In this document: piece after piece, positions 39,980 to 47,856 of the stretch | Numbering within the stretch: the stretch's first letter is position 1 | Layout of the letters: every line of letters starts with the position of its first letter | Assembly (NCBI RefSeq): GCF_000214665.1 | Contig: NC_015572.1 | Coordinates: 1,860,001 to 1,924,000 of the forward strand | Direction of reading: 5' to 3' | Origin: Methylomonas methanica MC09 | GTDB lineage: Bacteria; Pseudomonadota; Gammaproteobacteria; Methylococcales; Methylomonadaceae | Length of the DNA stretch: 64,000 nucleotides | Made by a program: the position numbers and the translations under genes | The notes under the pieces: model-generated | The model's database searches: none | What the model saw: the letters and a program-made list of their open reading frames with translations, nothing else | What the model was told of the DNA's origin: nothing

Positions 39980-41010
39980 GTTTGTAAACTCCTGACCCCG
40001 TTTTTGCCGGGGTCTATGATCACGCCGCGTTCGGTGACGATGGCGCTGATCAATTCGGCGGGCGTGACGTCGAATACCGGATTCCAGGCGGTGACCAGGG
40101 AATCGTCCTGTAAATAACAATCGGCTAACAGCTCCTTGGGATTGCGTTCTTCTATTTCGATACTGTCGCCGGATGCCAAACTAAAATCGAAGGTAGAGTA
40201 GGGCGCCGCCACCATGACTTTGACGCCGTGTTGTTTGGCCAACACCGCCAGGGAATAAGTGCCGATTTTATTGGCCGCATCGCCGTTAGCGGTGATACGG
40301 TCCGCGCCGACCACAATCCAATCGATTTTGCCGGATTTCATCAGCCAGGCGGCGGCGGAGTCGGCGATCAGTGTGGCCGGGATGCCGTCCTGGGCCAGTT
40401 CCCATACCGTCAGTCTGGCGCCTTGCAGCCAGGGGCGGGTTTCGTCGGCATAGACGTTTTGCAAATGCCCACGCTTGTACGCGCTGCGAATCACGCCCAG
40501 TGCCGTACCGTAACCGCCGGTAGCCAGGGCGCCGGCGTTACAGTGTGTCAACACTGCCTTGGCGTCGCCTAAAATATCGGCGCCGAATTCGCCCATGGCG
40601 TGGTTGGCGGCAATATCCTCGGCATGGATTTGCTGCGCCAGTTGCGTCAGCTCGGCAATCGGGTCGGCATTACTTTCGTTTAATCGCCGGCGCATTTTAT
40701 CCAGCGCCCAAAACAGATTGACCGCCGTGGGCCGGGAAGCGGCAAGCTGCTGGATATCTTTTTCGACCGAGTCTTGCCAGTTATCGGCCGGATAATGTCG
40801 CATGGCGGACAGCAGCACGCCGTAGGCCGCCGCAATGCCGATGGCCGGCGCGCCGCGCACCCGCATCGAGGCAATCGCTTCGGCGACGCCGGCGGCATCT
40901 TGATAGTCGTCGTAAGCGATTTTTTCCGGTAACAAGCGCTGGTCCAGCACGCTGAGGCTGCGCCCGTTCCATTGCAGGGCTTGTACGGATAATTGCTTGG
41001 GGTTACTCAT
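39973..41010 (-). CDS. mtnA: S-methyl-5-thioribose-1-phosphate isomerase
   Basis: Converts methylthioribose-1-phosphate to methylthioribulose-1-phosphate in methionine salvage. The 345 residues include MRVRGAPAIGIAAAYG, LTHCNAGALATGGYGTALG (catalytic Cys) and VGADRITANGDAANKIGTY (catalytic Asp). ATG 41010 (MSNPKQLSVQAL) matches the family start; the frame extends upstream without a ribosome site. It is divergent from mtaD with 70 bases between. Confidence 0.96.
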   Translation of the reverse strand: MSNPKQLSVQALQWNGRSLSVLDQRLLPEKIAYDDYQDAAGVAEAIASMRVRGAPAIGIAAAYGVLLSAMRHYPADNWQDSVEKDIQQLAASRPTAVNLFWALDKMRRRLNESNADPIAELTQLAQQIHAEDIAANHAMGEFGADILGDAKAVLTHCNAGALATGGYGTALGVIRSAYKRGHLQNVYADETRPWLQGARLTVWELAQDGIPATLIADSAAAWLMKSGKIDWIVVGADRITANGDAANKIGTYSLAVLAKQHGVKVMVAAPYSTFDFSLASGDSIEIEERNPKELLADCYLQDDSLVTAWNPVFDVTPAELISAIVTERGVIIDPGKNGVRSLQTC

Positions 41011-41080
41011 GATAGTGAATTCTGTGTTAAGGATTAAAAGGGATGAATAGGTATAATCGAGTTTTTGTTCGGACAAACAC

Positions 41081-42394
41081 ATGCAAGTCGATCTTCTTAT
41101 TCAAGCACGTTGGATTATACCCGTTGAGCCGGCTGGGGTAATCCACGAAAACCACAGCCTGGTGGTTGATGACGGCAAAATTATCAATTTGCTGGATACC
41201 GCCTCCGCCATGCAAAAATACCAGCCGCGCGCGTTGGAAACTCTGGATCAGCATGTGTTGATTCCCGGCCTGATCAATTGCCACACCCATGCCGCCATGT
41301 CGTTACTGTCGGGGATTGCCGACGATTTGCCGCTGATGGACTGGCTGCAAAACCACATCTGGCCGGCCGAACAAAAATGGGTTAGCGAATCCTTCGTGCG
41401 CGACGGCACCGACTTGGCGATCGCGGAAATGCTGCGCGGCGGCACCACCTGTTTTAACGACATGTATTTCTTTCCGGATATCGCCGCCCAGCAAGCGGTC
41501 GAACACGGCATCCGCGCCAATATCGGCCTGATCGTCTTCGATTTTCCGACCGTCTGGGCCGAAAACGCCGAGGCTTATTTAAGCAAGGCCCTGGCACTGC
41601 ACGAGCGCTTGCGTCACGAACATTTGATCAGCACCTCGTTTGCCCCGCATGCGCCGTACACGGTTTCCGACGAGCCGCTGCGGAAAATGCTGACCTTTGC
41701 CGACGAATTGGACTCAACCATCCACATGCATGTCCATGAAACCCGCCACGAGGTTGACGAACAGCTGCAGAAAAACGGCCAGACCCCGTTGCAACGCCTG
41801 CATGAACTGGGCTTATTGACGCCGTCGTTCATGGCGGTGCATATGACGCAATTGAGTGCGGACGACATCCGCTTTTATGCCGAAACCGGCGGCCACATCG
41901 TGCATTGCCCGGAATCCAACTTAAAACTGGCCAGCGGTTTTTGCCCTGTCGCCGCCTGTCTGGAGGCCGGCATTAATGTGGCGCTCGGTACCGACGGCGC
42001 TGCCAGCAACAACGACCAGGACATGCTGGCGGAAATGCGGGTGGCGGCCTTGTTGGCCAAGGGCGTGTCCGGCAATGCCAGCGCGGTATCCGCCATGCAG
42101 GCGTTGCAAATGGCCACCCTCAACGGCGCCAAAGCCTTGGGCCTAGACGATAAAATCGGCTCGCTGCTCGTCGGCAAAGCCGCCGATGTGGTGGCCATCG
42201 ATTTAAGCGATGTGGAAACCCAGCCGGTGTTCAACCCGCTGGCGCAACTGGTCTACGCCGCCAGCCGCCACCAAGTCAGCGATGTCTGGGTGGCCGGCAA
42301 GCGGCTGTTAAATAAACGCCAGCTCACCACGCTGGATTTGCAGGACTTACGGCAGAGAGCGGCGGTTTGGCAGCAGCGGTTGGCGGGGTTTTGA
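41081..42394 (+). CDS. mtaD: 5-methylthioadenosine/S-adenosylhomocysteine deaminase
   Basis: Amidohydrolase-fold zinc enzyme of 437 residues that deaminates MTA and SAH. Metal ligands appear in LINCHTHAAM, MHVHETRHE and VHMTQLS, with the catalytic Asp in LGTDGAASNNDQD. The C-terminal beta sandwich is complete. Divergent from mtnA, it suggests MTA salvage through methylthioinosine, although the phosphorylase is not in the window. It is the last core gene before the cassette array. Confidence 0.94.
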   Translation: MQVDLLIQARWIIPVEPAGVIHENHSLVVDDGKIINLLDTASAMQKYQPRALETLDQHVLIPGLINCHTHAAMSLLSGIADDLPLMDWLQNHIWPAEQKWVSESFVRDGTDLAIAEMLRGGTTCFNDMYFFPDIAAQQAVEHGIRANIGLIVFDFPTVWAENAEAYLSKALALHERLRHEHLISTSFAPHAPYTVSDEPLRKMLTFADELDSTIHMHVHETRHEVDEQLQKNGQTPLQRLHELGLLTPSFMAVHMTQLSADDIRFYAETGGHIVHCPESNLKLASGFCPVAACLEAGINVALGTDGAASNNDQDMLAEMRVAALLAKGVSGNASAVSAMQALQMATLNGAKALGLDDKIGSLLVGKAADVVAIDLSDVETQPVFNPLAQLVYAASRHQVSDVWVAGKRLLNKRQLTTLDLQDLRQRAAVWQQRLAGF

Positions 42395-42617
42395 CCTTAG
42401 TAAGGTTGTTTTGGGGTGCTACGTTGGAATCGTAGTTGCGTAAACGATTTTAATTGGATTTTGTAAAATGCGATAGTTACAAATTATGTTAGAGTATCAG
42501 CGCTAGGAAATACGGTATGACGCATTTTTCGTTTTTATTAGTAAATAACTGATTGATAAATAATAAATATATCAAAATTGACGCAAAACATTACGTCATT
42601 TAGGACGTTTAATTAAA
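42395..42617. other. AT-rich gap at the left edge of the cassette array
   Basis: This 223-base stretch shows no gene and in particular no integron integrase. A possible promoter -35 (TTGACG at 42578-42583) overlaps a small inverted repeat (TGACG...CGTCA, ending near 42598). The core site GTTATGT that opens cassette 1 lies at 42618-42624, so any attI-like sequence would be in the last 60 bases here. Confidence 0.4.
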
Positions 42618-42620
42618 GTT

Positions 42621-43040
42621 ATGTTTCTTGAGAAAATGGAAGCTGAAGAGTTGTCAGTCAACGGCGAATGGCCTGACTTAAAGACAAAGGTTGTTGAAAA
42701 GCTCATAGCTCAGGAATATTGGTATAAAGGTGAGCTAGTTGAAGCTGCCAACGTACTTTGGCTAAAAGTATCTGGTAAATGGCATAGGCTCTATTTTGAC
42801 TATGGAATAGTTTTTTGGAGGGAATCAAATGAAGAACCCCATTACGTTAAACCAGATGCTAATGAAGATTATGATTACCCGCTGAATGACCTTACTGAAA
42901 AATACAATTTGTATGGCAAAACAATTGAATCCTGTGAAGGGGCTGTAATAGCAGGAGGCTCACAAGTTGTGTTTAAGTTTGTAAATAGTAAAACCATAAT
43001 ATTCAAAAGTATAAATGACTCTACATCAATCGAAACATAA
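42621..43040 (+). CDS. cassette 1 hypothetical protein
   Basis: A 139-residue soluble acidic protein I do not recognise. It has an alternating aromatic pattern (WLKVSGKWHRLYFDYGIVFW) that suggests beta strands and is followed by a strand-rich C-terminus (VVFKFVNSKTIIFK). The first ATG lies within the cassette core site GTTATG, so it has no ribosome site of its own in the cassette; ATG 42636 is an alternative. The stop TAA lies in the attC 5' box, as is common for cassettes. Composition is more AT-rich than the chromosome. Confidence 0.7.
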   Translation: MFLEKMEAEELSVNGEWPDLKTKVVEKLIAQEYWYKGELVEAANVLWLKVSGKWHRLYFDYGIVFWRESNEEPHYVKPDANEDYDYPLNDLTEKYNLYGKTIESCEGAVIAGGSQVVFKFVNSKTIIFKSINDSTSIET

Positions 43041-43103
43041 CACGGCGCTTCACCCGACCAAAAACCGCGATGCGGTTTTCGTCGGGTGAGCTGGGCGTTA
43101 TGT
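43035..43103 (+). other. attC recombination site 1
   Basis: A 69-base imperfect palindrome. The outer boxes are ACATAAC (43035-43041) and GTTATGT (43097-43103). The inner arms are GGCGCTTCACCCGAC and GTCGGGTGAGCTGGGCG. The tip is a hairpin (AAAACCGC-GAT-GCGGTTTT). Confidence 0.88.
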
Positions 43104-43149
43104 GAAGTCGAGTTTTGAGCAATGTATTCACAGTTGGTAGCTTAGAAGA

Positions 43150-43572
43150 GTGAGTGAAATAGTATATTCAGTTTGGGATTTTAATGATTGTCCTCGATCT
43201 GGAATTTCGAGCTTCAAAAATAGCACTTGCTACTTTGAGTGTGAATGGGACTCAAATACAGACGATTACTCTAAATGTTATTTCTTAAAGCAATTGAGTG
43301 CCGAAATGTTAGAAATGGTTAAGGAGTACGATGATATTTGGAACGAATGGAACTCGAAATTCGAGTCGGGTATTGTATCCATCGAGTCACACCCAGCTAA
43401 TGACGGGCGGAATCCTAGATTTTTAGAGCTTCAGCGAATATTGGAATCAGAAATAGAGAAAGTGCCGGTCTTTGCGAGGGCAGTACCACAATTTTCCAAA
43501 TTTAACGATGTTGAAAATAGCTCAATTGATAAAAATAGACAATCGCAGGTCGAGTGGAAAATAGTCACATAA
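43150..43572 (+). CDS. cassette 2 hypothetical protein
   Basis: A 140-residue acidic protein I do not recognise, rich in Trp, Ser and Glu (VYSVWDFNDCPRSGISSFKN; YDDIWNEWNSKFESG). No signal peptide or membrane helix. It starts with GTG 43150 after an AGAAGA purine tract, and stops in the attC2 5' box (TAA inside ACATAAC). Its AT-rich composition differs from the flanking chromosome. Confidence 0.7.
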   Translation: MSEIVYSVWDFNDCPRSGISSFKNSTCYFECEWDSNTDDYSKCYFLKQLSAEMLEMVKEYDDIWNEWNSKFESGIVSIESHPANDGRNPRFLELQRILESEIEKVPVFARAVPQFSKFNDVENSSIDKNRQSQVEWKIVT

Positions 43573-43682
43573 CAAGGTGGTGCAATGGAGCCAGTTACGC
43601 TCCGCATTTTTTATGGTATCGCTCCGCTCTTTTACCATAAAAAATGCTCCACTACACTGGCCCACTGACCACGGCGTTAGCT
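43567..43682 (+). other. attC recombination site 2
   Basis: A 116-base attC. The outer boxes are ACATAAC (43567-43573) and GTTAGCT (43676-43682). The middle carries a long hairpin with arms GCATTTTTTATGGTA and TACCATAAAAAATGC (about 43606-43647). Confidence 0.85.
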
Positions 43683-43691
43683 GTCAAAAAC

Positions 43692-44063
43692 ATGTCTAAA
43701 CATTGGATTGAAAAATACAACGAATTAAAACACCAAAACAAGATGTGGGGCGAAGGGATAAATCCGCCCAAAAACCGAAATAACGAACTTGATCCATATA
43801 ATGTATATTTTGTTAGGGAATGCGGGTTTACATTTGAGTTTCATACTCTTGAACAAATGTTGGCTTGTAAGAAACATTTCAGCAGAAAAATTCAACCAAG
43901 CACACGAATACCAGAAAGTGAATTATGGAACTACAGCGGTGATCATAGCGAAATGCAGCGATGGTTTGAAAAGTTACCGAAAGGGCTTGTAAGCAATAAA
44001 CAACGCCCGAAAATTCTCAATGCTTTTGAAAGAGCTTTAAAAGATTTCAGTCAAAATAAATGA
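43692..44063 (+). CDS. cassette 3 hypothetical protein
   Basis: A 123-residue basic protein I do not recognise (MSKHWIEKYNELKHQNKMWG; YNVYFVRECGFTFEFHTLEQ; HFSRKIQPSTRIPE). It may be a small alpha/beta protein. ATG 43692 lies just inside the cassette and is preferred over an open extension that would cross the attC2 site. The stop lies shortly before the attC3 5' box. Confidence 0.7.
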   Translation: MSKHWIEKYNELKHQNKMWGEGINPPKNRNNELDPYNVYFVRECGFTFEFHTLEQMLACKKHFSRKIQPSTRIPESELWNYSGDHSEMQRWFEKLPKGLVSNKQRPKILNAFERALKDFSQNK

Positions 44064-44143
44064 AAGAACAGCTAACCCGGCGCTCCACCCGACTGAATCG
44101 CCCCGGATTTCTCGGAGGCTCCAACCTTTGAGAGAATGGAGCA

Positions 44144-44476
44144 ATGAAAGAGAAAACGTCAAACCAATATTCAACGGAAATCCGAGAACGAGCCATTCGC
44201 ATGGTGCGAGAACATCAAGGCGAATATCCGTCGGAATGGGCGGCGATTCAGTCGATTTCAGCTAAGTTTGGCTGTACTGCTGAAACGTTACGCCGCTGGC
44301 TGAGGCAAACACAAAAAACGAATGAAATCCGCCAAGATAGTGCTTCCAGTAGTGATTCGGAACGGATTAAGGCCCTGGAGCGAGAAGTTCGCGAATTGCG
44401 CCAAGCTAATGAGATTCTGCGCAAGGCGTCCGCTTATTTTGCGCAGGCGGAGCTCGACCGCCCGTTCAAACGATGA
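44144..44476 (+). CDS. IS3-family transposase OrfA
   Basis: A 110-residue helix-turn-helix protein (IRERAIRMVREHQGEYPSEW; SAKFGCTAETLRRWLRQ) with a leucine-zipper tail (LEREVRELRQANEILRKASA). It binds the IS ends. It overlaps orfB at ATGA; the OrfAB fusion transposase of this family is normally made by -1 frameshifting near this overlap. Confidence 0.95.
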   Translation: MKEKTSNQYSTEIRERAIRMVREHQGEYPSEWAAIQSISAKFGCTAETLRRWLRQTQKTNEIRQDSASSSDSERIKALEREVRELRQANEILRKASAYFAQAELDRPFKR

Positions 44477-45375
44477 ACGCCTTTATCGATGAACATCGCA
44501 AGGCTTATGGGGTCGAGCCAATCTGCAAAGTATTGCCGATTGCCCCATCGACGTATTATCTGCATGCGGCACGCACCGCTAATCCTGAATTGCGCTCAAC
44601 TCGCGCCAAGCAGGACGAGGCACTCTGCCAGGAGATTCGCCGAGTTTGGGACGAAAGCTTCCAAAACTACGGCGCTCGTAAAGTTTGGATTCAGTTGAAG
44701 CGCGAAGGCTTGACGGTGGCCCGTTGTACCGTGGAGCGCCTGATGAAAAATCTGGGGCTTAAAGGCGTCAGGCGTGGCAAAACCATCAAGACCACGATCA
44801 GCGACGCCGATGCAGTATGCCCCTTGGATCGCGTGAACCGCCAATTCAATGCCGAGCGACCGAATGCTTTATGGGTGGCGGATTTTACCTATGTCAAAAC
44901 CTGGCAAGGCTTCGTCTATGTGGCTTTCGTTGTCGATGTGTTTGCCCGTTACATTGTCGGCTGGAAAGTCTCGTCCTCGGCGCATACCGATTTTGTATTG
45001 GATGCGCTGGAACAGGCGCTGCATGACCGGCAGCCCCAGCGAGACGGAAGCCTGACTCACCATAGCGATCGAGGTGTGCAGTACGTTTCGATCCGCTATA
45101 CCGAACGCCTGTCAGAAGCCGGCGTTGAGGCTTCCGTGGGCAGCGTCGGCGACTCTTATGACAATGCCCTGGCTGAAACTATCAATGGCTTGTATAAGGC
45201 CGAGCTGATTCATAAACAATCTTGGAAGAATCGCGAAGCCGTCGAACTCGCCACCTTGACCTGGGTTGACTGGTTTAACCATCGACGCTTGCTAGGACCG
45301 ATTGGTAATATTCCGCCAGCCGAAGCCGAGGCCGAGTATTATCAACAACTTTCCGAGTCGGCTAAGGCAGCATGA
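44473..45375 (+). CDS. IS3-family transposase OrfB (DDE integrase core)
   Basis: A 300-residue catalytic subunit. The DDE triad is visible: Asp in LWVADFTYVKTW, Asp in HHSDRGVQY and Glu in YDNALAETINGLYKAE. The N-terminal HTH_21-like region (MNAFIDEHRKAYGVEPICKV) is present. It appears intact, so the element could be active. Confidence 0.95.
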   Translation: MNAFIDEHRKAYGVEPICKVLPIAPSTYYLHAARTANPELRSTRAKQDEALCQEIRRVWDESFQNYGARKVWIQLKREGLTVARCTVERLMKNLGLKGVRRGKTIKTTISDADAVCPLDRVNRQFNAERPNALWVADFTYVKTWQGFVYVAFVVDVFARYIVGWKVSSSAHTDFVLDALEQALHDRQPQRDGSLTHHSDRGVQYVSIRYTERLSEAGVEASVGSVGDSYDNALAETINGLYKAELIHKQSWKNREAVELATLTWVDWFNHRRLLGPIGNIPPAEAEAEYYQQLSESAKAA

Positions 45376-45456
45376 CTCACAACAATCAGCCTCCGAGATT
45401 CCCGGGGCGGTTCAGCGCGGCCCCTTAGCTCCACGTTGGGCGACTGCAAGAGAACG

Positions 45457-45756
45457 ATGAAAAAATTCAGGGTAGAAGGAAATGTCCTCAAAGACTGGGA
45501 GAAGTTTCACGACTTCTTCGCGAAAACCTTTGAGTTTCCAGGTTACTACGGGCGAAATATGGACGCTTGGAACGACTGCATGAGTGACTACTGTTGCAGT
45601 AACGGCCTCGTATCGCTGCACATCGACAACGCCAACGAATTAAAGGCACAAAATCCAGATGCTTTTGAAGCGCTCATAGAGTGCAGCGCATTTATCAACT
45701 GGCGGTCGACAGACAAAGGCGGTGAACCCTTGGTCGTCTTGTCCTTCTATGTATAG
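45457..45756 (+). CDS. barstar-like ribonuclease inhibitor (cassette 4)
   Basis: A 99-residue acidic protein with the barstar pattern: FHDFFAKTFEFPGYYGRNMD then AWNDCMSDYC. Barstar proteins block barnase-type ribonucleases or act as immunity proteins to RNase toxins. No matching ribonuclease is in the window, so it may be an orphan immunity gene. ATG 45457 follows the cassette core GTTGGGC by 15 bases. No attC follows it, so the cassette is truncated on the right. Confidence 0.85.
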   Translation: MKKFRVEGNVLKDWEKFHDFFAKTFEFPGYYGRNMDAWNDCMSDYCCSNGLVSLHIDNANELKAQNPDAFEALIECSAFINWRSTDKGGEPLVVLSFYV

Positions 45757-45876
45757 GTCCGTAGGTCCGATTAGCGGCAGCGTAATCGGACGCATGTTTT
45801 AATCGAAAAATGTCTGTTTTTTATGTTTCGCTATCGCGAAGCTTAATTTAACGCCGGTTCGCGGACCGGCAGCCGC
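45757..45876. repeat. 120-base dispersed repeat, copy 1
   Basis: It shares the sequence beginning GTCCGATTAGCGGCAGCGTA and ending GCGGACCGGCAGCCGC with copy 2 at 46888-47008, with only a few differences. Similarity resumes downstream near 46040 (CTCCGGTGCTCGGCGCGGC), so copy 1 looks like a longer version of copy 2. Confidence 0.85.
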
Positions 45877-46428
45877 GATACTTTCGCTACGAAAACCATC
45901 CGTGGTTTTCGCCCTGCGGGCCAGCCTATCGGCTGCTCAAATTCGCTCCCGGCGAATTTGTGCTTGTCCAAAGAAAAGTATCCAAAAGAAACGATACCCC
46001 ATGCCGCGATGATGCCACGCCCCTGTCGGGCAAATCCGTCCAAACCCTCCGGTGCTCGGCGCGGCATCAGGGGAATAGTTGTCCGGTTGGCTTTAGCAAT
46101 CCCACAACCAAGTAGGCCAGAAACGCCTATCGGCTTATTCCGGCCTACAAGTTTTTTAAACTTCTACATGATCAAGCTTGTCGGACGTACCTGTGCCCGG
46201 CTCCTCTGCTGCCCGTTTTAATGTATTCTGATTAAATTGGGCGCGTGAGCGATTATCGAAGATTGTAACTTCCCGGCGGTACTTTGGTTACCTGTTGCAG
46301 CCAACCAGCCAAGTAGGCCGGAATAAGTGACGGCGTTTCCGGCACGCTTGAATCTTATGGGGATGGGTATTTAAGGGATTGGAAATGCGCTGTATAAAAA
46401 CATCAACACAGATAGAGGTGAAACAAAA
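45757..46428. other. repeat-rich non-coding stretch
   Basis: No gene is supported over 672 bases. It holds the first copy of a dispersed repeat (45757-45876, continuing to about 46069). It also contains a palindrome-like GTCCGATTAGCGGCAGCGTA hairpin and an inverted repeat pair CTTATTCCGGCCTAC (46134-46148) and GTAGGCCGGAATAAG (46313-46327). The inverted pair may be remains of a mobile element. Confidence 0.55.
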
Positions 46429-46839
46429 ATGAACAATACATTAAAAAAATACCTGGTTGCCAGTTTTTTAGTGCTGTCTCTTGGAACCGCGAACCCTGTT
46501 ACAGCGGCTACAGAAACTCAAGCTGCGATGACGCAAGCGACTAATGCCGCCATTGCAAACCTTGAAGCGGCGTTGAAAGCCGTGACGGAGAATAAATTGG
46601 ATGCGGCGCAAGACTATATTGATGCCACGCGGGACTCTGCCAGCGACATCTTAGGGGCTTGTTCGATTGAAGCCAAAAAACAACACGGTTCCACTGCGCT
46701 TAAAAACGCGCGTCGTCAAATCAGGAACGGTGATACTGCGGGTGCTACGGTTTCTTTAAAAGAGGCAATTGAAATTTTTAAATCCTTGCTTCTGTCTGTA
46801 AATACTGAACGCCAAAGTGTATTTAAGTGGTTTAAGTGA
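46429..46839 (+). CDS. small secreted helical protein, unknown function
   Basis: A 136-residue protein with a clear Sec signal peptide (KYLVASFLVLSLGTANPVTA) cleaved near Ala27. The mature part is helical and Ala-rich (AAIANLEAALKAVTENKLDA; AQDYIDATRDSASDILGAC). No family is recognised; helical repeats of this type occur in periplasmic proteins. GAGGTG precedes ATG 46429. It is bracketed by the two repeat copies. Confidence 0.75.
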   Translation: MNNTLKKYLVASFLVLSLGTANPVTAATETQAAMTQATNAAIANLEAALKAVTENKLDAAQDYIDATRDSASDILGACSIEAKKQHGSTALKNARRQIRNGDTAGATVSLKEAIEIFKSLLLSVNTERQSVFKWFK

Positions 46840-46887
46840 TTCAAAATCCAGCCAGCTCGTAAGATGGGTAAACCTCAATATCACATA

Positions 46888-47008
46888 CGTCCGTCGGTCC
46901 GATTAGCGGCAGCGTAATCGGACGTATGTTTTAATCGAAAAATGTCTGTTTTTGATGTTTCGCTATCGCGAAGCCTAATTTAACGCCGGTTCGCGGACCG
47001 GCAGCCGC
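46888..47008. repeat. 120-base dispersed repeat, copy 2
   Basis: Matches copy 1 (45757-45876) over its length. The following 70 bases (to about 47076) match the distal part of copy 1 (GCGGGCAATTCCGCGCAAAT; CTCCGGTGCTTGGCGCGGC), with about 120 bases missing between. Confidence 0.85.
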
Positions 47009-47122
47009 ACCGGAAAACGCCGCGCCTCCGTGCGGGCAATTCCGCGCAAATCCTCCGGTGCTTGGCGCGGCTCGCAAATTTACCGCGCCCTGGGTTCACT
47101 TAAAGCCCGGTAGTCAATCCTG

Positions 47123-47548
47123 TCAATTGATCGTGACCCGGTAAGCAGCCCTTTTACTACACATTTGCGAACCGGAAACGTACGGTTTGTGCGCTTTCCA
47201 AAAATGCTTTCCCTTGGTGCTGTATTTGATTTTCAACTTAACGTTTTGATTATTCACATGCGCCAGCGTGCGGGTTTCCTGCCAGACGGCGTTGGAGCCG
47301 ATGACTTCATTTTTAACCCGTATGGAACGCCACTTCTCGCTTTCGGTGTCATAGTAATCCAGGTCTTTGATTTTTATCGGGCCGCCGGTGGCGTTCGTCA
47401 CTTGCAGATAAACTTTTCTGCAATTTTTGGCAAAGGCCTGATTAGGCGTCAATGCAGTTAACAGCATGACGGCGGCGATGGCCAAAACCGGTTTTGCTAT
47501 AGGGTTGCGGGTTGCGGGGTGAACTGCTTGAGTATTGATGTTGTTCAT
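47123..47548 (-). CDS. exported protein with a single wall-like domain shared with the 50.6 kb lipoprotein
   Basis: A 141-residue protein with a Sec signal peptide (about residues 18-40, PVLAIAAVMLLTALTPNQAF) and a mature domain with two Cys that may form a disulfide. The domain (IKIKDLDYYDTESEKWRSIR; VKLKIKYSTKGKHFWK) is clearly homologous to the C-terminal domain of the lipoprotein at 50628-52169. No named family is recognised. ATG 47548 is preceded by GAAGGA; an upstream extension to 47596 lacks a ribosome site. Confidence 0.78.
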   Translation of the reverse strand: MNNINTQAVHPATRNPIAKPVLAIAAVMLLTALTPNQAFAKNCRKVYLQVTNATGGPIKIKDLDYYDTESEKWRSIRVKNEVIGSNAVWQETRTLAHVNNQNVKLKIKYSTKGKHFWKAHKPYVSGSQMCSKRAAYRVTIN

Positions 47549-47856
47549 GGCGATTTCCTTCATTTTCGGGTGACAGAGCAAGCCGGTTTTCGGCATTGCA
47601 TGGCTTCATCAAATTTCGGTTATTTTGGAGTGCCCCAGCAAAACCGCTGGTTGGGACTGTGAAATTCGATGTGGGACCAGTCTAGGTGTTCTGCCGCCGC
47701 CAATGCATGGGGTGAATCCCCCAATTGCATCGATAAGTCTTTAAATTTTCGAGGATTTACCGGTAAGCGGTGTTCGGGGTGAATATGGGGGATTGACCCC
47801 ATGGGGATTGCGTTGCGGTTGGTTTATCTTGACAAACCATAGCCATTGCAACGAGA
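47549..47856. other. intergenic region upstream of the exported protein
   Basis: This 308-base stretch has no coding sequence I can support. It contains short inverted motifs around GGGGGATTGACCCCATGGGG (47787-47806) and GGGGTGAATCCCCC (47710-47723). Promoters for the exported protein on the minus strand would lie in its left part. I see no terminator for the response regulator. Confidence 0.4.

Larger units (their letters stand above)
44094..45414 (+). mobile_element. IS3-family insertion sequence
   Basis: A 1321-base element with 27-base terminal inverted repeats (44094-44120 and 45388-45414). They start TGAATCGCCCCGG or TGAACCGCCCCGG and share TCTCGGAGGCT. It contains overlapping orfA and orfB. 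The flanking bases (CCCGAC left, GCGCGG right) show no direct repeat, so it does not look like a simple recent insertion. Confidence 0.93.
44070..45441 (+). other. attC site 3, split by an IS element
   Basis: The left part (44070-44093) has the box AGCTAAC and arm CCGGCGCTCCACCCGAC. The right part (45415-45441) has CCCCTTAGCTCCAC then the core GTTGGGC. The IS lies between them. The two arms are not complementary to each other, unlike in sites 1 and 2, so they may come from two different attC sites. Confidence 0.6.
42618..45756 (+). mobile_element. integron-type gene cassette array without integrase (CALIN)
   Basis: Four plus-strand cassettes are delimited by core sites GTTATGT (42618), GTTATGT (43097), GTTAGCT (43676) and GTTGGGC (45435). 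For each of the first three, the 5' box of its attC is the reverse complement of the first bases of the same cassette: GAAACATAAC with GTTATGTTTC, CACATAAC with GTTATGTG, and CAGCTAAC with GTTAGCTG. This self-match is the hallmark of circular cassette excision and insertion. Neither side carries an intI gene. An IS3-family element interrupts the third attC, and the fourth cassette has lost its attC. Confidence 0.85.

Noticed and set aside
42395..42617. Integron integrase gene or clear attI upstream of cassette 1
   Set aside because: No coding frame of useful length on either strand, and I could not identify integrase-binding repeats.
45757..45800. attC site at the end of the barstar cassette
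   Set aside because: The required box GCCCAAC (reverse complement of GTTGGGC) is not present downstream. The hairpin there belongs to the dispersed repeat.
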